Below, piece by piece: positions 56,901-64,000 of a DNA stretch of 64,000 nt. Source of the stretch: Primulina eburnea. Taxonomy: Eukaryota; Streptophyta; Magnoliopsida; Lamiales; Gesneriaceae. The notes below the pieces were generated by a model. That model was not told the origin of the DNA, made no database searches, and worked only from the letters and a program-made list of their open reading frames with translations. Numbering within the stretch: the first letter of the stretch is position 1; each line of letters starts with the position of its first letter. Position numbers and translations under genes: made by a program. The stretch covers positions 48,863,693-48,927,692 of the forward strand of contig NC_133103.1 in assembly GCF_022965805.1 (NCBI RefSeq), in the 5' to 3' direction.

Positions 56901-58374
56901 ATGCTGGCTCAATCATTCATCATGAGATATTTCTTTCTTCGCAATGATGTACAATTTTTTGTAACAAGGAAAATGATAAGTCAGTTTTCAAATCAGGAAG
57001 GCTGACTTCAAAGCTCAACACAATTGGGGATGGCATATAAGGTAGATCTTTGTTAACAAAATGAACAATAGGCCCTATCTTTTATTTATTGACCTGGATG
57101 GTGGGTATGAAAATGCCGTCCTATAAATAAGCATCAGAGTCCAATGACAGTCTAGACTTGATACTTGAATTGGCAACAACTATTTGAAAAGGCCACAACA
57201 CGTTAAATATCTTAAATACTAACATCACATAACAGAAAGAGTGTCTTTACGTTCAAAAAAAAAACATTCTGCAATTACCAGTGACAAATATTGATACAAA
57301 TCCCCTTTATTCATCCAAAGAAAATATTCATCAAATTCATATACCCATGGAATACTAAAAGAATCATGAAAAATACATTAAAAAAGGCCAGAGATAACAG
57401 TCAACTAATTCTTTAACATGAGTTCAGAATGATAAAATTACTTGTCACAAATTTCTTTGGGAGAACACCCTTCCTCCATAGCCTTGGTCTCTGTTGCTGT
57501 TCCGTACTCATCCGTACCACAAATATATAACACATTATACCCTCTAATTCGGCAATACCTTGCAAACACATCAGCGCTCAACACACCTGTTGAGAAAATA
57601 AGTGAAAATAGCAATTCCTAAATTAAATTCACCATGCCTGGAAACATTTCTTTGCAAGCATAACTGCGCACAAGAAATGAGTTTCTCCAACCATCATTCC
57701 ATGTATGCATATAGACTTGTTGGAAATAGCGAACACACAAAAAAAAATATAGGGAGGTAAAAAAAAACTTTGATGGTAGAGGTACGGGATCCACTGAATT
57801 GAGGTCCTGACTTAATAAAGTAAGCGGTTATAAATGAAAGTTTCTCTGATTCTACTTCAAGACTTCAATGTATTGGCAACATCGTGTGAAAATCTTCATA
57901 ACATACCCAGCATGACCGTTACTCGGTTAATAGCACAACAACAAAAAAACAAATTTAACACGATTCACAACATCAATAAAGACATGCGCAGCTAAGAAGC
58001 TTGCACATCGAAAAGGAAAAAAATTATAAACTCAATTTTCCAGATAGGATGCTCCGATGAGCATCATTCAGCTCTTACAATTTAGAACATATTAAAAAAA
58101 ACCAGTTCAAATTCAAATAAATTTGACAGGAATATTTTAATTATAATTCCAAAGCTTCAAAATTTTCGATACGAACATAATTCACCAGATACTTGCTGAA
58201 AGCTTGCAAATATTAAACATGCATAGTGAAATTGTAAAAATTACATCCGATGATGTTGCCAAGGTGAGGAACGTTGTTGACGTAAGGCAAGGCGCTGGTA
58301 ACGAGTATGTTTCTCTTTCCAGGTATTGGCAGCTTCGCGGCGGCTGAGCCGGCGGCGGCGGGATGATCGCCCAT
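41901..58374 (-). CDS. MetRS: methionine-tRNA ligase (cytosolic MetRS)
   Basis: Seventeen exons join in phase to 807 residues: 58374-58245, 57586-57442, 56817-56664, 56500-56345, 56126-55896, 55752-55609, 50181-50091, 49968-49862, 49784-49670, 46298-46180, 46074-46009, 45819-45691, 45601-45458, 45344-45224, 43034-42796, 42679-42578, 42131-41901. The enzyme charges tRNA-Met with methionine. The class I HIGH-type motif is HLGN (37-40). A Cys-rich zinc insertion (CETCKRF, CPTPGCG, CEKCGK) is in exon 4, WFDAPIGY in exon 6, and KFSKTKG (352-358) at the KMSKS site. A lysine-rich linker leads to a C-terminal EMAP-II-like tRNA-binding domain (exons 15-17; [20 protein letters not shown], then [20 protein letters not shown]). 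No organellar transit peptide is seen, so it is probably cytosolic. The final Ser of the KFSKS form I remember from plants is Thr here. Intron 6 (5.4 kb) contains a whole hAT element; intron 9 (3.4 kb) contains Gypsy and LINE pieces. Confidence 0.95.
43035..45223 (-). other. intron 14 of MetRS (2.2 kb)
   Basis: A long AT-rich intron without recognised domains. A patch at about 44490-44780 is less AT-rich and contains a short plus-strand frame starting [10 protein letters not shown] (about 44590). It looks like a gene fragment but is too short to identify. Confidence 0.4.
46690..49277 (-). mobile_element. Gypsy-like LTR retrotransposon remnant in MetRS intron 9
   Basis: Two related direct repeats, about 46741-46870 and 49137-49277, share TTATTCTT, TCATTTC, CCTTCCACGTGAA, TTCCTGAATTGGG and CTTAATCTTGTTAAATA. 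They look like diverged LTRs; on the minus strand the right one begins TGTTACGGGCCCAATTATTA. Inside, a minus-strand gag-like frame begins [18 protein letters not shown] near 49106, is shifted, and continues around 48874-48467 to [13 protein letters not shown]. Near the other repeat the frame ends with [11 protein letters not shown], like the 3' end of plant Gypsy pol genes. No RT or integrase is seen, so it is non-autonomous or deleted. It has been interrupted by a LINE piece. Confidence 0.6.
47440..48370 (-). mobile_element. RTE-type LINE fragment
   Basis: A minus-strand frame (48003-47647) encodes the characteristic C-terminal part of an RTE-like reverse transcriptase: [35 protein letters not shown], then [14 protein letters not shown]. 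The upstream sequence (48003-48370) shows degraded RT text (around [12 protein letters not shown] in the minus-strand frames). The 5' part is missing. It sits within the Gypsy-like remnant in intron 9. Limits are approximate. Confidence 0.75.
50235..50242. repeat. left target-site duplication of the hAT element
   Basis: ACGTAGTT occurs directly before the left end (50235-50242) and directly after the right end (54488-54495) of the hAT element. The 8-bp length is the hallmark of hAT insertion. Confidence 0.93.
50243..50410. repeat. left terminal and subterminal repeats of the hAT element
   Basis: After the TIR come dense GC-rich palindromic motifs such as AGCGCTCGCTATAGCGCG, TAGCGAGGCGTAGCG and AATAGCGCGCTATG. 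Subterminal motif arrays bind transposase in hAT elements. The right end has the same motifs at about 54399-54478. Confidence 0.8.
50964..54275 (+). CDS. hAT transposase (BED finger, DUF659, hAT dimerisation domain)
   Basis: Exons 50964-51909, 52668-53477, 53557-53675 and 53778-54275 join in phase through GT-AG introns to 790 residues. An upstream 5' UTR intron (about 50660-50953) ends TTTCAG shortly before the ATG. Domains in order: a BED zinc finger (C32, C35, H48, C59), a basic low-complexity stretch, a DUF659/RNase H-like core with MADGWRD (Asp 246) and VVTDSASNN (Asp 307) at the places of the catalytic acids, [10 protein letters not shown] (the C-x2-H motif), and the C-terminal dimerisation block [16 protein letters not shown]. 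The tail is strongly acidic. The protein cuts and pastes its own element. No stop or frameshift was found, so it may be functional. It overlaps MetRS only within an intron and on the opposite strand. Confidence 0.92.
51940..52592. mobile_element. hAT-type MITE nested in the hAT transposase intron
   Basis: A perfect 8-bp duplication GTTATAAC (51932-51939 and 52593-52600) flanks a 653-base non-coding element. Its ends are inverted: left CAGTGTTTTTATAACCGGAC, right (minus strand) CCATGTTTTCAAAACTGGAC. Near both ends are short palindromic CCGGTT/AACCGG repeats. It sits wholly within intron 1 of the transposase gene, so splicing can remove it. It must be younger than the host hAT insertion or have moved with it. 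Confidence 0.9.
52276..52380. repeat. cluster of ACCGTCGCT...AGCGACGGT palindromes
   Basis: Three near-perfect 22- to 24-base palindromes follow one another (AACCGTCGCTATTTAGCGAC and on; then variants with AAATTG and ATATAG at the centre), followed by a half copy AACCGTCGC. Spacers are about 9-12 bases. It lies in the middle of the nested MITE. Each could form a stem of 9-11 bp. Confidence 0.9.
54496..55608 (-). other. original part of MetRS intron 6
   Basis: After removing the hAT element and its extra target copy, intron 6 would be about 1.2 kb, mostly this AT-rich stretch. No coding or RNA feature is recognised. Confidence 0.5.
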
Positions 58375-58422
58375 ATCAGGATATCGTGGACTTTTACGCA
58401 GTGGAAACAAAACTTAACTATT

Positions 58423-58435
58423 GGGTTTAGGGTTT
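58423..58435 (-). promoter_or_regulatory. telo-box in the MetRS 5' region
   Basis: On the minus strand the sequence AAACCCTAAACCC lies about 50 bases upstream of the MetRS ATG. The AAACCCTA telo-box is known from promoters and 5' UTRs of plant translation-machinery genes and links them to growth-dependent expression. The position fits a 5' UTR or core promoter. Confidence 0.65.
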
Positions 58436-58524
58436 GAAGTTTTAATCTTTTTTATTTTTTTTATTTTCTTTTTCGTGTGTAATAAATATTTATATTTTTA
58501 ATCATATAAATGATTTTTCATGTT

Positions 58525-58990
58525 TTTTTTTTTTTTGACGGGAACTTGTAATATTTATTAAGAAATCAAATGTCTTTCAATACAAATTCAACAAGCCAAG
58601 GTGGAAACTCTCCAGGCACCAAATAGAACGGTGCAGGAGAAGAAACAGAAAATTTTGCTAATGCGTGTGCAACTGCATTTGCGGATCTTTTAATATGACT
58701 AAAGGATGATATCCTTGGGCTAGAAATCAAGCCATTTATCTCAGCCACAATGGTACCAATGTATCCCAACTCATCTTGTGGTTTGGTGACTGCTTGTACC
58801 GCCAAAAGAGAGTCGGTCGCCACATGAATTTTTTGGAATCCGTTTTCCAATACAATATTCAGTCCTTTTCGTAGCGCCATTAATTCCCCATGTGTTACTG
58901 ACATTGGTTGAGGAGTCTGTTGACCAAATGCAAGGAGCAATTTTCCTGTGTGGTCCCGCAATGCCCCGCCAATTGCATAAGAGTTGGACT
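58525..58990 (-). mobile_element. 5'-truncated LINE with RNase H domain and poly(A)
   Basis: On the minus strand a frame reads AIGGALRDHTGKLLLAFG, MSVTHGELMALRKGL, HVATDSLLAVQAVT, then HIKRSANAVAHALAKF (about 58975-58566). This is the RNase H-like domain found at the 3' end of plant L1-type LINEs. Catalytic Glu (GELMAL) and Asp (ATDS) are visible; the N-terminal Asp is lost by truncation. A run of about 15 A (minus strand, near 58525-58540) forms the tail. It lies about 150 bases upstream of the MetRS start codon. No target-site duplication could be fixed. Confidence 0.85.
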
Positions 58991-61874
58991 TTTGGTTGAA
59001 AGTTTATTTTTTTTATTAATTATTGGATGATGGATTTCTGAGTTTGAAATTATATATTCCGAAAAAATTGAAATTATTTTACATATGGAAACAATTTTTT
59101 CCACTTCTATTGTATTATAATCTATCAATATATTTTGTCACAGTGAGGCATATATTTATATTAAATTTTAATATTTTATATATAATAAATTTTGTGTGAT
59201 ATATAATAATTTTATGTCATTTTTTATGTAAAATTAATTTTGGGTTTTATTTGATTTTATTTTTAAAATAATGGTTATTATTTATTGTGAAGGTGTTTTG
59301 ATTTTGATTATGATGATCTTTTAGTTTAAAATTTTATACAAGAAAATACACACATTAGTAAATTCGTTTTGTAACAAAAATACATCCAACTCGAATAGCC
59401 GCCAACTCTTCACCTTTAATTGAGCCCGAGTAATTTATTAAACATATTTGAGCACTAATAACAAAACCTTTTGAATCGCGCATTCTTCACATTTAATTGA
59501 GCCCGAATAATTCATTACACACTCGAGCACCAATAACAAAACTTTTTGAATCACGCACCACTACCCCCACACTAATTAATTTGGTTACGCAAAATATTAT
59601 CCCTCACGTATACATCCAAACATAGTTGATTAAAAAGATGTGGTCTCCAGAATTATCGGATTGATTTCATGTCGTTGCAACTCCGCCCCGATCCGTTAAA
59701 AAGGCACATTGTTCTCTTCCAGCAAAAAGGTAGCCCAATCAATTTTGCTTGCAGAATTCGAATGAGAATTTTCATTGAGTGTGCTTGCAATATTCAGACC
59801 AAATCACTTAGAATCATCATAGCAAATAACTCCATCTCCTCTTGAGAACAAGCCATCAATAAAACAATACCACACTCCAAATGTGTACCACTTTAGGAGA
59901 GAAAAATAGGCAATGACAAGTAGTCGCAAGGTGAAATCTTACCTGATGTAATATATTTGCAAAGAAATTTATGTATAATTTTAAAAAATAAATGTCACCT
60001 TATAAGTTTTACGTTTTTTTTATTTTATTTTTTGAGTTGAGGGAAAAGATTATTATAATTAGATCTCGAACTGATTAACTTGTCTCACATTTGTCATCAT
60101 TATTTTTAAATCTTATGAAAAGATTATTTTTGTCATCATTATTTCCCGCAAATTTGATTTTATAGAAAGATTAATTTATTTTTTTTCCCTTTTTTTTGTT
60201 TTGTTTTTTTTTTTTTGCAATCACGAACGAAACTAGTAATAACATAGGGCATAGGTATTTTCGTCTGTTACTAATTATCTACATATTTATCGCAAGCATG
60301 TATGTTTATGTAATTTTTAAAAATATTTTTTAATATAAAATTAAAATTTAGTAATGTTACTATAATTAATAATAATAAGCATAATATACATGGAAAAAAT
60401 ATATTTTTTGTTTTAAAATTTGTAATTGCAATCTTTCAATTTTTTTTAATTATATTATCGATCACTTTACCATCCGAGTTCACTAGTTTATATTTTTTAA
60501 GTTTTAGTACTTTGAGACATGACAATGGCGACTTGTCACCAAAAATTATTGAAATTATTATGGAAATCATTTATAAGCGCTCCGATGAAAAAAAATAAAA
60601 TTTAAAAAAAAATATGCAGACTTGTGGACTAATAGTGTGAATTGAATAATATATACTTTAGTAGTCCAACTTTTTGACACTTATTGAAATTTAATAAAAT
60701 TATCATAAAAATCTATTTCAATTTTTTTAAAAAATACCAATAACTATCATATCTCGTCCATTTTTCAAATTTTGAAAACTTCACACATAAATTTATCAAT
60801 GAAATTGAAGAAAAATATGTTTGCCATGCTTAATTATATTTACCAAAACATCTAACAAAAAAAATTATTTCCAAAATATCTTATATTGAATAAAATATTT
60901 CGATTAAATTTTTTATAGAATTATTAAAATTATATGAACATAATGTGAAAAAAAAAATTATTCCATCTTTTTTTTACCATGTTTCAAAACACGTATATGT
61001 ATCGCTCTTTAGGTGTTTTTTTAAAAACAAATTAATAAAAAGTTAATATCTAATATAAAACGATTAATTAATTAAATTGTTACAAGTAGTCACTGGTAAC
61101 TTCTTTTGACGTTTTCAGAATGTTTTGTCTTTTCCAAAATTAAATAAAAGAAAGCGCTAATAAAGATTGCGACTTTATGACATAAAATACTAAAGTCGTC
61201 ACTAGAGGTGGCAAGTTCATTTATTTTAGTAAAGAAGCTTTAGCCCCCACTGACAATTTACTTTTCTTTTTCTTTTTTTTTTTAATTAAAAAAGTGGCAA
61301 AGTACCGTTGTCAATTTTTATATATATATATTTTTTTATTACATATACCAACTTATCAATCCTGGAAGCAGTTCTGTCGATGCTATCTGTGGGGACAGTG
61401 CCCTACATAATCTGGGCCATTGATTTTAAAGAATTTGATGGACCCCGCCTATGAATTGGTGGATCCCGCATATGTGTGGTTAAAATTGAGCCTTTGATCT
61501 TCTCATGGAGCAGTGTCCTATAAAGTACGGTGAAATATTCTCCTGGAAGCAAATTCACATCCAAAATTGCGACGGTTTGTCTAATTTCGTTTCTCTGTTT
61601 TTCCATAGTGAAGAGTAGAACAAGTTCGAGATGGCTCGATTGCATCAATAAAAAAAATATGGAAAAAAATTAAATATTCATAGGGGTTTAAAAGTTGAAA
61701 TTTTATATTCAATTTTATTCCACTCGTAAAAACAATTCACCCGAAGATCTTCTATTCATAATCGACGAATTACACCATATTTAGCCCCGTGCGATTTACT
61801 TGGCATGAAATAATATATTTTTCTATGTTACATTTGAAGTGTTTTCTCATCCTACGAAATGTCAAAATTTTAGG
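58991..61874. other. AT-rich intergenic DNA
   Basis: No gene is seen. A degenerate tandem repeat with a period of about 78 lies at 59405-59575 (unit with TTTAATTGAGCCCGARTAATT and AATAACAAAAC). A less AT-rich patch at about 61365-61570 contains short palindromic pieces around GGATCCCGCATATG and may be another non-coding repeat. Confidence 0.45.
59405..59575 (+). repeat. degenerate tandem repeat, period about 78
   Basis: Two copies of CTTCACMTTTAATTGAGCCC with following TAATTYATTA, GAGCACYAATAACAAAAC and TTTTGAATC blocks. The differences show that it is not very recent. Confidence 0.8.
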
Positions 61875-62050
61875 GCAAAAACTTGTGTGAGACGGTCTTA
61901 CGGGTCGAATTTGTGAGACGGATCTCTTATTGGGTCATTCATGAAAAAGTATAATGTTTTATGCTAAGAGTATAATTTTTTATTGTGAATATGGGTAGGG
62001 TTGACCATCTTACAGATTAGTATCAGTGAGGCGATCTCACATAAAACCCA
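61875..62050. mobile_element. MITE of the GTGAGACGGTCTCA family, copy E (inverted)
   Basis: This copy is in reverse orientation relative to copy D: ACTTGTGTGAGACGGTCTTA, GTGAGACGGATCTCTTATTG, GGGTCATTCATGAAAAAGTA, TATGCTAAGAGTATAATTTT, TTGTGAATATGGGTAGGGTT, ending GCGATCTCACATAAAACCCA. It is well preserved. Confidence 0.8.
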
Positions 62051-62563
62051 CTCAAATTTTAGTTGTCGAGTCATCAACATGTTATATCAAATTATATTAA
62101 AATACGATAGACACACATGATATAGTGGATTTGGATACGAGAGAGCGACCAACACGTGAATAATAACAAAAACAATAAGACAAACCATATTTTTATACAA
62201 TTCAACATTTATACACACGTCAATATAGCACCAACTAGCTTCGGAACTAAGCTAAGTATTTATGAATTTGCTGCAAAAGATTATGCTAAAAATACAACTT
62301 GCGCAGCACTCTGATTCTACGCTACAACCAGCTTGCATAAAATTAACATATAACGTGGAGATGAAGTGTCAAACTTTGGCAAATTGAATTTCTTTTAATG
62401 AATTTTAAAATTATATTTAACATACTGCCAATGGAAGGATTATATAATTAATTTAATCGACTTAATATTTGAATTTTTTTTAAAAAAAGTACAATTAATT
62501 TAAGTCGACTTAATATTTGAATTTTTTAAAAAAAAAACGTACTTTTGTTTTAAAAAATAAATA
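62051..62563. other. AT-rich intergenic DNA between MITE copies
   Basis: No gene is seen. A short duplication occurs near 62450-62540 (TTTAAKTCGACTTAATATTTG followed by AATTTTTT). Confidence 0.45.
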
Positions 62564-62938
62564 GACAAAAACTTGTGTGAGACAGTCTCACGAGTCGTAT
62601 TTTGTGAGACATATCTCTTATTTGGGAATTAATGAAAAAATATTATTTTTTATGCTAAAAGTATTACTTTTTAGAGTGAGTCTCATGTGAGACCGTCTCA
62701 CGGATCTTAATCTGTGAGACGGGTCAACCATATCCATATTCACAATATAAAATAATACTCTTAGCATAAAAAATAATATTTTTTCATGGATGACCCAAAT
62801 AAGAGATCCGTCACACAAATATGACCCGTGAGACCGTCTCACACAAGTTTTTACCTATTTTTTATTGTGAATATCGGTAAAGTTGACTCGTCTCACATAT
62901 AAAGATTTGTGAAACTGTATCACAAATAACATGCCCTT
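62564..62938. mobile_element. MITE copy F (outer), split by copy G
   Basis: The left half (62564-62671) reads ACTTGTGTGAGACAGTCTCA and on to TGCTAAAAGTATTACTTTTT. The right half (about 62861-62938) resumes TTTTATTGTGAATATCGGTA, then GTTGACTCGTCTCACAT and GTGAAACTGTATCACAA. Together they make one complete family member in the orientation of copy E. Confidence 0.78.
62672..62860. mobile_element. MITE copy G, nested inside copy F
   Basis: A well preserved copy in the opposite orientation to F: GAGTGAGTCTCATGTGAGAC, CACGGATCTTAATCTGTGAG, CTCTTAGCATAAAAAATAAT, ATGGATGACCCAAATAAGAG, ending CGTGAGACCGTCTCACACAA. It is flanked on both sides by T-runs ending in A (TTTTTA), which could be a short AT-rich target duplication. 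Nesting shows that the family was active at two different times. Confidence 0.8.
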
Positions 62939-63129
62939 TTAGATATTCTTTGATCTTTGATGATATGTAATTTAATGTCATTAAAAACTCATTAGATCAA
63001 GTGAATTGTTTGTGGATTAAATGAAATTGAAAATAAAAATTTCGATTTCGAGTAAAATACGCACGCGCCTGTTTAATCGCGTGAGGAACACCTCGAATCG
63101 GGTCAAGTATCTTGGACGTGGAAGATATG

Positions 63130-63278
63130 CGGAATCCTTTTGAAACTCAAAACCGTCCCAAACCTAATACCCATATTTATTCATTCCTCTCTCGCATGAA
63201 TCCGTACCGAAGATTGTAAAAAGTTCCAAGGGTTTCTGGGTTGCGTGCCGTGTGCGGGAAGCTGATCTGGATTCGGAG
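63130..63278 (+). promoter_or_regulatory. possible promoter and 5' UTR exon of a gene running off the right edge
   Basis: The base composition becomes less AT-rich from about 63060. A TATA-like ATATTTATTCATTCC (about 63172) is followed by a C/T-rich stretch. About 100 bases later a good splice donor, CGGAG|GTACAT (about 63279), precedes a T-rich intron-like region to the window end. No long coding frame is present up to 64000, so any start codon would be farther right. Confidence 0.35.
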
Positions 63279-64000
63279 GTACATGTTGGGATTAAATTTG
63301 TTTGTGCGCGCTCGTGATTTTGCTGTTGGCATTTTTCGATTATGTACCGAATTTATTGCGTTTTTCTGTTACCGATATAGCATTGGATTTGAACGATGAG
63401 ATTTAATTTTTTGGATGATTTCTGTAACTGGGTTTTTTTTTGTACTGAACATGAGGATTAATTGGAGGACTTTTCGAAATTGGCATGGTTTGTAATAGGC
63501 CCTTTCTCATCGATGGATCATCCAAAAGAACGGAAAATGAGATGAAATGTCAACTTTACAATTGGGATCCTGGTGGAAGTTCTAGGTTTAGTTTCAAAAG
63601 TTTAAAAGACACAGATAGTACTGTAACCTTGTTATGCTGCTTGGATTACCCAGGATCTCAATAATCTGTTTGTTGTAGGATCTTGTTTATTAAGTCGATA
63701 TATGTTTCAATGCCTGAATGTTTTCTGAAGCTGGAAAGTTTCTAGACAATCAACTTATTTGCAAGAGATGCAAAGTTTGTTTAGTTTTGAGTGTTGTTTA
63801 TTTTAAGAACTAATTAAGCTGCCTACTTTCTTGGAAGATGGTTAGGAATTGAAGTTGTGGATGAATATCCTTGCGACATCTAGATCTGATTCTTTATGGT
63901 TAAGGGTTGAAGGATATGAGTTCCTGTTTCTCGGTTTTACCATGTATATGATATGAATCAATCCCCCTGTACACAACATTTTGCATCTATCATTTTGATA

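Noticed and set aside
1..64000. CRISPR-like arrays or prokaryotic operon structure
   Set aside because: Direct repeats seen are tandem duplications or dispersed transposons without regular spacers, and the genes have introns; the DNA is a plant nuclear genome.

Overview
The window looks like nuclear DNA from a flowering plant, most likely a eudicot and probably an asterid. The genes are split by GT-AG introns and the intergenic DNA is AT-rich. LTR retrotransposons, LINEs, hAT elements and MITEs are abundant. The NLR genes are of the R1 / late-blight-resistance-homolog type. The lineage call is inference from gene type and repeat style, not from a search.

Layout, left to right. (1) 1-4065: AT-rich DNA with one MITE copy and the probable 3' UTR of the first gene. 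(2) 4066-9258, minus: an intact four-exon gene for an 853-residue RNA-binding protein. It carries a filamin-type repeat, a CCCH finger, an RRM and an arginine/serine-rich region, and resembles Arabidopsis IRR-type proteins. (3) 9259-36500: a cluster of three minus-strand NLR copies. The first (10497-12139) is a decayed fragment with an acidic insertion. The second (23581-26501) is nearly whole, has a duplicated N-terminal domain, and is broken by one frameshift and one stop. The third (33918-36473) is intact. Retrotransposons lie among them: a truncated minus-strand Copia element and a complete plus-strand relative with LTRs and a target-site duplication, facing each other as a large inverted repeat (13138-20040), and a third, unrelated 5'-truncated Copia piece directly upstream of the second NLR. 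(4) 37230-40760: a decayed Copia element with primer-binding site, gag, zinc knuckle and protease remnants, internally duplicated. (5) 41901-58374, minus: a 17-exon gene for cytosolic methionyl-tRNA synthetase (807 residues). All exons join in phase. Intron 9 holds a Gypsy-like remnant with an RTE-type LINE piece. Intron 6 holds a complete, apparently autonomous hAT transposon (50243-54487, 8-bp target-site duplication, four coding exons giving 790 residues). That transposon carries another hAT-type MITE in its own first coding intron. (6) 58525-64000: a truncated LINE with an RNase H domain just upstream of the synthetase gene, AT-rich DNA, three more MITE copies (one nested in another), and a possible 5' UTR exon of a gene leaving the window on the plus strand.

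The two housekeeping-type genes (an RNA-processing factor and a translation enzyme) flank an immune-receptor cluster that is being remodelled by mobile elements. I found no biosynthetic cluster, CRISPR array or prokaryotic-style operon. The most interesting items are the intact hAT nested in a housekeeping intron, the NLR with a duplicated N-terminal domain, the Copia inverted repeat with a conserved small ORF in its leader, and the palindromic GTGAGACGGTCTCA MITE family.
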